DNA from: Spirochaetales bacterium
GTDB lineage: Bacteria; Spirochaetota; Spirochaetia; Sphaerochaetales; Sphaerochaetaceae
Reading direction: 5' to 3'
Assembly (NCBI GenBank): GCA_022771185.1
Contig: JALFCJ010000268.1
Span: 1 to 9,247, forward strand
Length of the DNA stretch: 9,247 nucleotides
Within the stretch, counting starts at the first letter, position 1; the number at the start of each line of letters is the position of its first letter. This document shows, piece after piece, positions 5,539 to 9,247 of this stretch. The translations under genes and the position numbers were made by a program. Under the pieces are notes generated by a model, which worked only from the letters and a program-made list of their open reading frames with translations, was not told the DNA's origin and made no database searches.

Positions 5539-6447
5539 ATGAAGAAGCTTAGGTCTATTATCATATTGCTCATTCTTATCTTGGTACCTATGTCCATTCT
5601 ATCTGCTGAAAAGATTGATGAAGAAAAGTACAGAACATACTTTTTAGTAGAGAGCGAGAATGAATACATTGACCATGTAAGAATCGACTACAGTTTCAGA
5701 GGCGAAAAGAGTAGTGTTGTTGTAAGCGACGGCGGAATAGAAGTAGCTAAGTTTACATATCTCAAGGAAGATGAGATATCATCAATCCTTTCTAAGTCTT
5801 GGATCCTTGATGCTACTGGATATGACACATCAGATCACCTCACAACAGCAAGAACAGTTGTGGAAGCAATAAGAAACTACCTTGATTCAAGATATCCATA
5901 TACAGGAAACCTGACTGCTGAAACGGCAAACGCTCATTTCAGCGATACTATTTCATTCGTCCTTACTCCTTATCAGAATTACTCTGTAACATACTTCCAG
6001 GTCCTTACTCATATCACTCCAGATGAAGTCAACTACTTCTCTGCAACATACTCAGCCGGTGCTGATATTGCATGGGACCACAGATTTACAAAAGACTTTG
6101 GTGTCGGAGCCACATGTGGGATAAACGCAACCTTCGGAGAAGGTGAGACCTTCTTGAATATATCTCCAATGTTCCAGATGAAGGCTGCAATGTTCAGGCT
6201 TGGTACAATTGAGTTCACAACCCGTATGGGCTTCGGTGGATATATAACGATAAATGAAAACTCTGTATCCTTCGTTCCTGGAATCAGAGCATCTCTTGGC
6301 TTAAATATAACAGTAAGCCCAAACATTTCTTTTATTATCGAGAGTGGTCTCGATGTAGGTCTCTGGCTCTGGAGAAGCATGTCAAGCGAAGGCTTCATGC
6401 TTGCTATGCAGAAGCCAATCTCTCTTGGTGTTGGAGTCAGAATATGA
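5539..6447 (+). CDS. Exported outer-membrane beta-barrel-like protein, operon gene 1
   Basis: A 302-residue protein with a signal peptide: MKK then a long Ile/Leu core, cleavage expected after SILSA (about residue 23). Residues 24 to about 165 form a mixed polar domain. Residues from about 170 to the end alternate polar and hydrophobic/aromatic residues with many glycines, as in barrel strands (DFGVGATCGINATFG, TTRMGFGGYITI, IRASLGLNITVSPNI, SLGVGVRI). The last residue is Ile, not the usual Phe. The barrel part resembles operon gene 3 (DFGVGATCGIN versus KFGIGAQVGIN). The start has GGGGGA at 5524-5529; AAGGGA at 5532-5537 is too close to the ATG. The stop overlaps the lipoprotein start by ATGA. 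Specific function is unknown: porin, adhesin or assembly partner of the lipoprotein are all possible. Confidence 0.75.
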   Translation: MKKLRSIIILLILILVPMSILSAEKIDEEKYRTYFLVESENEYIDHVRIDYSFRGEKSSVVVSDGGIEVAKFTYLKEDEISSILSKSWILDATGYDTSDHLTTARTVVEAIRNYLDSRYPYTGNLTAETANAHFSDTISFVLTPYQNYSVTYFQVLTHITPDEVNYFSATYSAGADIAWDHRFTKDFGVGATCGINATFGEGETFLNISPMFQMKAAMFRLGTIEFTTRMGFGGYITINENSVSFVPGIRASLGLNITVSPNISFIIESGLDVGLWLWRSMSSEGFMLAMQKPISLGVGVRI

Positions 6448-7220
6448 GAAAAACAATATTAATCCTTCTTTCTATCTTAATACTTCTAATTTCTTTCTCT
6501 TCATGCTCTGAAGATCCTCGTGTTGCTCCTACAAGAGTGTTTATTATCAGTGTCGATGATAACGGTAGAACCATTGAATATAATCCTGATTATGGTCTCA
6601 GAATGGTCAATATCAGGCTTGGTGAAGAATACCAAGTTGATGCTATAACAAACAGAGTCCCAACTGGAGCGAAGTTAGAGTGGTCAAGTTCTGCACCTTC
6701 AATTGTTAGCGTAAATGAAAATGGACTTTGCAAAGGTTTGGAGCTAAATGATTCCATGATATCTGTTTCAGTTAATGGTGGTAACAGCACTGCAGTGTGC
6801 TTAATAAAGGTTGTAAAGGATCCTGATCATATCCCAGATCCAGGAGAAGGAGAACCATCGCTTGATGTTATAAGACCTGAAGATTTAGGTGGATTCATGG
6901 TTTCAGATAGCAATTTCTGTTTTGTTGCTGATAATGAAGAAGAATTGGCGACAAAGAGACTTCACCTTATATGGTCACATGAAAATGATCACTGCGAGGT
7001 ACTAGAGTACAAATGGTATATTGATGGTTCTACAACTTCTATGCCAGGCTTTAATAGCAACGAGGAGTATCTAACATTTAATACATTCGGATATCATACA
7101 GTAACAGTTGAGGCTCTTGTCTCAATAGATGGACATGAACCATATATTTCAACTATAACAGTTGTAATAAAGACGATTCCGTCTTCTATGGCAGAAGAAA
7201 CATTGAGAGGACAGAGATGA
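6444..7220 (+). CDS. Lipoprotein with Big_2-like and PKD/Ig-like modules, operon gene 2
   Basis: A 258-residue predicted lipoprotein. MRK is followed by a hydrophobic core and ISFSSC; Cys21 would be the lipidated residue, in a loose box of the spirochaetal kind rather than the strict L-x-[GA]-C. Residues about 55-123 fit a bacterial Ig-like group 2 domain: LEWSSSAPSIVSVNENGLCK followed by ISVSVNG. A short Pro/Gly/Asp linker (DPDHIPDPGEGEPS) leads to a second beta-sandwich module, about 165-243, containing LEYKWYIDG and GYHTVTVEA, which recalls PKD-type repeats. GGAG at 6433-6436 gives a well-spaced ribosome-binding site inside the preceding gene. Both ends overlap the neighbouring genes by ATGA, so near-stoichiometric synthesis with the two barrel proteins is likely. 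A surface or periplasmic binding/scaffold role is inferred. Confidence 0.78.
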   Translation: MRKTILILLSILILLISFSSCSEDPRVAPTRVFIISVDDNGRTIEYNPDYGLRMVNIRLGEEYQVDAITNRVPTGAKLEWSSSAPSIVSVNENGLCKGLELNDSMISVSVNGGNSTAVCLIKVVKDPDHIPDPGEGEPSLDVIRPEDLGGFMVSDSNFCFVADNEEELATKRLHLIWSHENDHCEVLEYKWYIDGSTTSMPGFNSNEEYLTFNTFGYHTVTVEALVSIDGHEPYISTITVVIKTIPSSMAEETLRGQR

Positions 7221-8029
7221 AGAAGATTCTATTTGTTCTTATTGTTGCTTTAGTTTCCCAGTTCCTATTTGCCTCCGAAACTATCTGGCTTTGGAATCAT
7301 AATGATAACGATGTTGCATATTATAGATACCAGACATCATTTGATGAAAAGTGGAGAATAGTTCCATCAGATCACTATAGTGTAAAGGTAGATAGTGGAG
7401 ATGTAACAGAGTATGACTTTATCCTCCAGCAATCATATGATGGAGTGAATTGGAGTGATGCTACTATAAAGAACCACGTAATAAAACAGGAAGTAGCACC
7501 AGTTATAGGTAAGGCAAAGACTAACAAAGGTTTAGTTCTTTCTTTGCAAGTTGTGCCTTTTGAGTCTTATATAGCAACCAAGCCACATGAAGCTAGATAT
7601 GAGAAGAAGTCTAAGTATTCACTAGGCCTAGATGGCGAAGTATCTTATTTCTTCGAGAAGTTTGGCATTGGAGCACAAGTAGGAATAAACATTGGATGGG
7701 AAGAGTTCTCTCTTATACCATTTTATGCTGCAAAAGAAAGAGTATATGGCGGGGCATACGCTACTCTTTCTTATAGAATACTAGATGGAAATAGATTCGT
7801 AATCCTAACCCAACTAGGTTTAGGTACAAACTATGAATTGATCAATAACGTCACTTATCTATCTCCATCTATACTTATTGCACTGGAAGGTGGAATTAGA
7901 ATAAATGAGAATGTGACGATATCTATGAAACCATCCTTTATTACTTCTTTTTCTTCTTGGAATGGAGAAGGAGAATACACATCTTTTGTAATAAAGACTG
8001 TTTCAATAGGTTCTTCTTATAGATTCTGA
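7217..8029 (+). CDS. Exported outer-membrane beta-barrel-like protein, operon gene 3
   Basis: A 270-residue protein with a signal peptide (MKKILFVLIVALVSQFLFA, cleavage about residue 19). Residues 20 to about 100 form a beta-rich N-terminal domain (YYRYQTSFDEKWRIVPSD, then FILQQSYDGVNWSD), a style common in spirochaetal envelope proteins with Ig/Fn3-like folds. Residues about 130-270 have barrel-like strands with frequent glycine and aromatic residues (SLGLDGEVSYFF, KFGIGAQVGINIG, ATLSYRILDG, ILTQLGLGTNYEL) and end in SIGSSYRF. The terminal Phe is the usual outer-membrane insertion signal recognised by BamA. The barrel half looks paralogous to operon gene 1. GAGAGGA at 7205-7211 is its ribosome-binding site. 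A terminator at 8051-8088 ends the operon. The transported or bound partner is unknown. Confidence 0.75.
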   Translation: MKKILFVLIVALVSQFLFASETIWLWNHNDNDVAYYRYQTSFDEKWRIVPSDHYSVKVDSGDVTEYDFILQQSYDGVNWSDATIKNHVIKQEVAPVIGKAKTNKGLVLSLQVVPFESYIATKPHEARYEKKSKYSLGLDGEVSYFFEKFGIGAQVGINIGWEEFSLIPFYAAKERVYGGAYATLSYRILDGNRFVILTQLGLGTNYELINNVTYLSPSILIALEGGIRINENVTISMKPSFITSFSSWNGEGEYTSFVIKTVSIGSSYRF

Positions 8030-8050
8030 TATATTCTATTATGCAATACT

Positions 8051-8088
8051 AAGCTTTCTTAATCCGAATTGGAGAGAGAAAGCTTTTT
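8051..8088 (+). terminator. Rho-independent terminator after the envelope operon
   Basis: AAGCTTTCT (8051-8059) pairs perfectly with AGAAAGCTT (8077-8085), with an inner TCC/GGA pairing in the loop (8063-8065 with 8071-8073). The T-run at 8084-8088 completes it. It lies 21 nt after the stop of operon gene 3. Confidence 0.85.
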
Positions 8089-8188
8089 CTATTTATATAT
8101 TTAACTATTTATGACTAAATAAGTTATGTTTCAACTATATAACAAATAATAAAGAATGTACTAATTTTATAAATCGTTTTAGTTTTTC

Positions 8189-8207
8189 TGTCATAGTTGT
8201 GTTATAT
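8189..8207 (+). promoter_or_regulatory. Candidate promoter box of the second lipoprotein gene
   Basis: TGTCATAGT (8189-8197) repeats the first nine bases of the box at 5435. It is followed by TGTTATAT, whose TTATAT (8202-8207) is a plausible -10 hexamer 36 nt before the start codon. No convincing -35 hexamer is visible. The surrounding 8091-8240 stretch is very AT-rich, as expected for a promoter region, and carries no gene. Confidence 0.35.
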
Positions 8208-8243
8208 GCCACGAAGTAATCTTTCTATGATTAATTGGGGAAA

Positions 8244-9247
8244 ATGATGAAAAAAACTAGATTATTCATCTTTATTACAGCTTTACTTATAACACTATTA
8301 ATGGTAGTGGGTTGTGATGTTTCTCCAGTTTCAATTAATGATAGGTTAGTGAGAGCTAGCATAGCTGTAAGTAATTCCAGAGATCTTCAAGTTGTTGGTG
8401 GCGATAGTACAATTTCTTCTTACAAAATAGCAATGATACCTGAATGGGAATCATCTTCTACAAGCGATCCAATTGTTGGTAAGAAAGGGTCAAGAACTAA
8501 TGGTGTAGTTGATGGTTGGGAGGCTGTTTCATATTCTATAGAAAACGAGAATATATCAATTGATCTAGGATATGTGTCTCAAGGTAAATGGAGTATTTAT
8601 CTAAACGCATATAATAGTGCTGGTAATTTGATTTATTCAGGAACTACTACATCATATCTAAACAAGAATAGTACTGACGTTGTTATAGTCATGAAAAGAG
8701 CAACGAGCGACAAAACTAAAGGATATTTATATTTCTTTATTTCTTTAAACAGATTAAATTTGAGTGACACAAATCAAAACATTGTGGATGGAGTCATAAG
8801 CGAAAATAACAACATATACCGAATGGGTTATGAAATAATTGATTCAAATGGTGTAAGTGAAAGTGGCTACATCCCACTTAACGCTATTAATGATACTCAT
8901 GCCATTTTTGGAGATGATGAAACGCCAATAGCGCTTGATAGTGGTGAATACACAGTTATTGTTTCATTGTTGAAAAAAGATAATAATGGTGTCGAGTCAG
9001 TTATTGGTGGAATTACAAAATTAGCTTCTATATACCCTGGAAATAAGGAAGATAGATTTTCTTGGATTTTGGTTAGGGGAGATGTCACTCCTTCAGATTT
9101 TATTCAAGTAGGTATTGATTTCCCTGCTCCTGAGGTTACTGCCGAAGTCACATATTCTGAAACTGATGATGTTTATACCTGTGAAGATACATTTAATAAA
9201 ATTTCTGGATATGATAGATTTTTTAGATGGTTTATTGATGGTGAGCT
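8244..9247 (+). CDS. Lipoprotein, 3'-truncated by window edge
   Basis: The frame is open from ATG 8244 to the end of the window: 334 codons and no stop. The product starts MMKKTRLFIFITALL and reaches MVVGC, a good lipobox with Cys24 as the lipidated residue. ATG 8247 may be the true start, because GGGGA (8237-8241) is then 5 nt away instead of 2. The mature part is Ser/Asn/Gly-rich and looks like successive beta-sandwich modules (KWSIYLNAYNSAGNLIYSG, then GEYTVIVSLLKKDNNG). The last visible segment, YDRFFRWFIDGE, matches the EYKWYIDG motif of the lipoprotein at 6444. The gene has its own promoter region after a terminator, so it is separate from the envelope operon. I recognise no named family; a surface lipoprotein of spirochaetal type is the best description. 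Confidence 0.85.
   Translation, partial: MMKKTRLFIFITALLITLLMVVGCDVSPVSINDRLVRASIAVSNSRDLQVVGGDSTISSYKIAMIPEWESSSTSDPIVGKKGSRTNGVVDGWEAVSYSIENENISIDLGYVSQGKWSIYLNAYNSAGNLIYSGTTTSYLNKNSTDVVIVMKRATSDKTKGYLYFFISLNRLNLSDTNQNIVDGVISENNNIYRMGYEIIDSNGVSESGYIPLNAINDTHAIFGDDETPIALDSGEYTVIVSLLKKDNNGVESVIGGITKLASIYPGNKEDRFSWILVRGDVTPSDFIQVGIDFPAPEVTAEVTYSETDDVYTCEDTFNKISGYDRFFRWFIDGE

Noticed and set aside
6033..6398. 121-codon minus-strand frame opposite the first barrel protein
   Set aside because: It has no ribosome-binding site or recognisable domain and is fully explained by the plus-strand gene.
8897..9088. 63-codon minus-strand frame near the right end
   Set aside because: It lies within the open plus-strand lipoprotein frame that has a signal peptide, lipobox and ribosome-binding site.

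Overview
The window reads almost entirely on the + strand. It suggests a host-associated, AT-rich Gram-negative-type bacterium, most likely a spirochaete of the Treponema/Sphaerochaeta kind. The pointers are loose lipoprotein boxes, lipoproteins with Ig-like modules carrying a W-Y/F-I-D-G motif, small outer-membrane barrels ending in an aromatic residue, heavy AGA arginine use, and a CcdA-thioredoxin fusion. This assignment is inference from protein style, because no marker gene such as 16S rRNA is present.

Region 1 (1-2354) is a nucleotide-sugar pair: the 3' part of glmM (phosphoglucosamine mutase, cut by the window start) and a complete galE (UDP-glucose 4-epimerase), 16 nt apart, closed by a rho-independent terminator. 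Region 2 (2370-3911) is one gene joining a six-helix CcdA/DsbD-type electron-transfer domain to a TlpA-like thioredoxin through an acidic linker of about 137 residues. Region 3 (3912-4261) has no large gene. It holds a compact putative transcription unit: a promoter-like box, a hairpin that would hide a strong Shine-Dalgarno sequence, a 25-codon hydrophobic small ORF, and a perfect 9-bp-stem terminator. Region 4 (4262-5393) is a chain of a 41-codon ORF, an alpha/beta-hydrolase and an unrecognised charged 127-129-residue protein, linked by ATGA stop-start overlaps.

Region 5 (5394-8090) is an envelope operon. A 145-nt leader with two mutually exclusive hairpins precedes three genes joined by ATGA overlaps: an exported barrel-like protein, a Big_2-type lipoprotein and a second exported barrel-like protein. 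A terminator follows. The two barrel proteins look like diverged paralogues flanking the lipoprotein, so the three products probably act together at the outer membrane. Region 6 (8091-9247) is an AT-rich promoter region and the 5' part of a second lipoprotein that runs off the window. It carries the same W-F/Y-I-D-G motif as the operon lipoprotein.

I saw no rRNA, tRNA, CRISPR array, transposase, integrase or phage gene. The best candidates for something undescribed are the small-ORF unit at 4050-4254 and the barrel-lipoprotein-barrel operon with its alternative-pairing leader.
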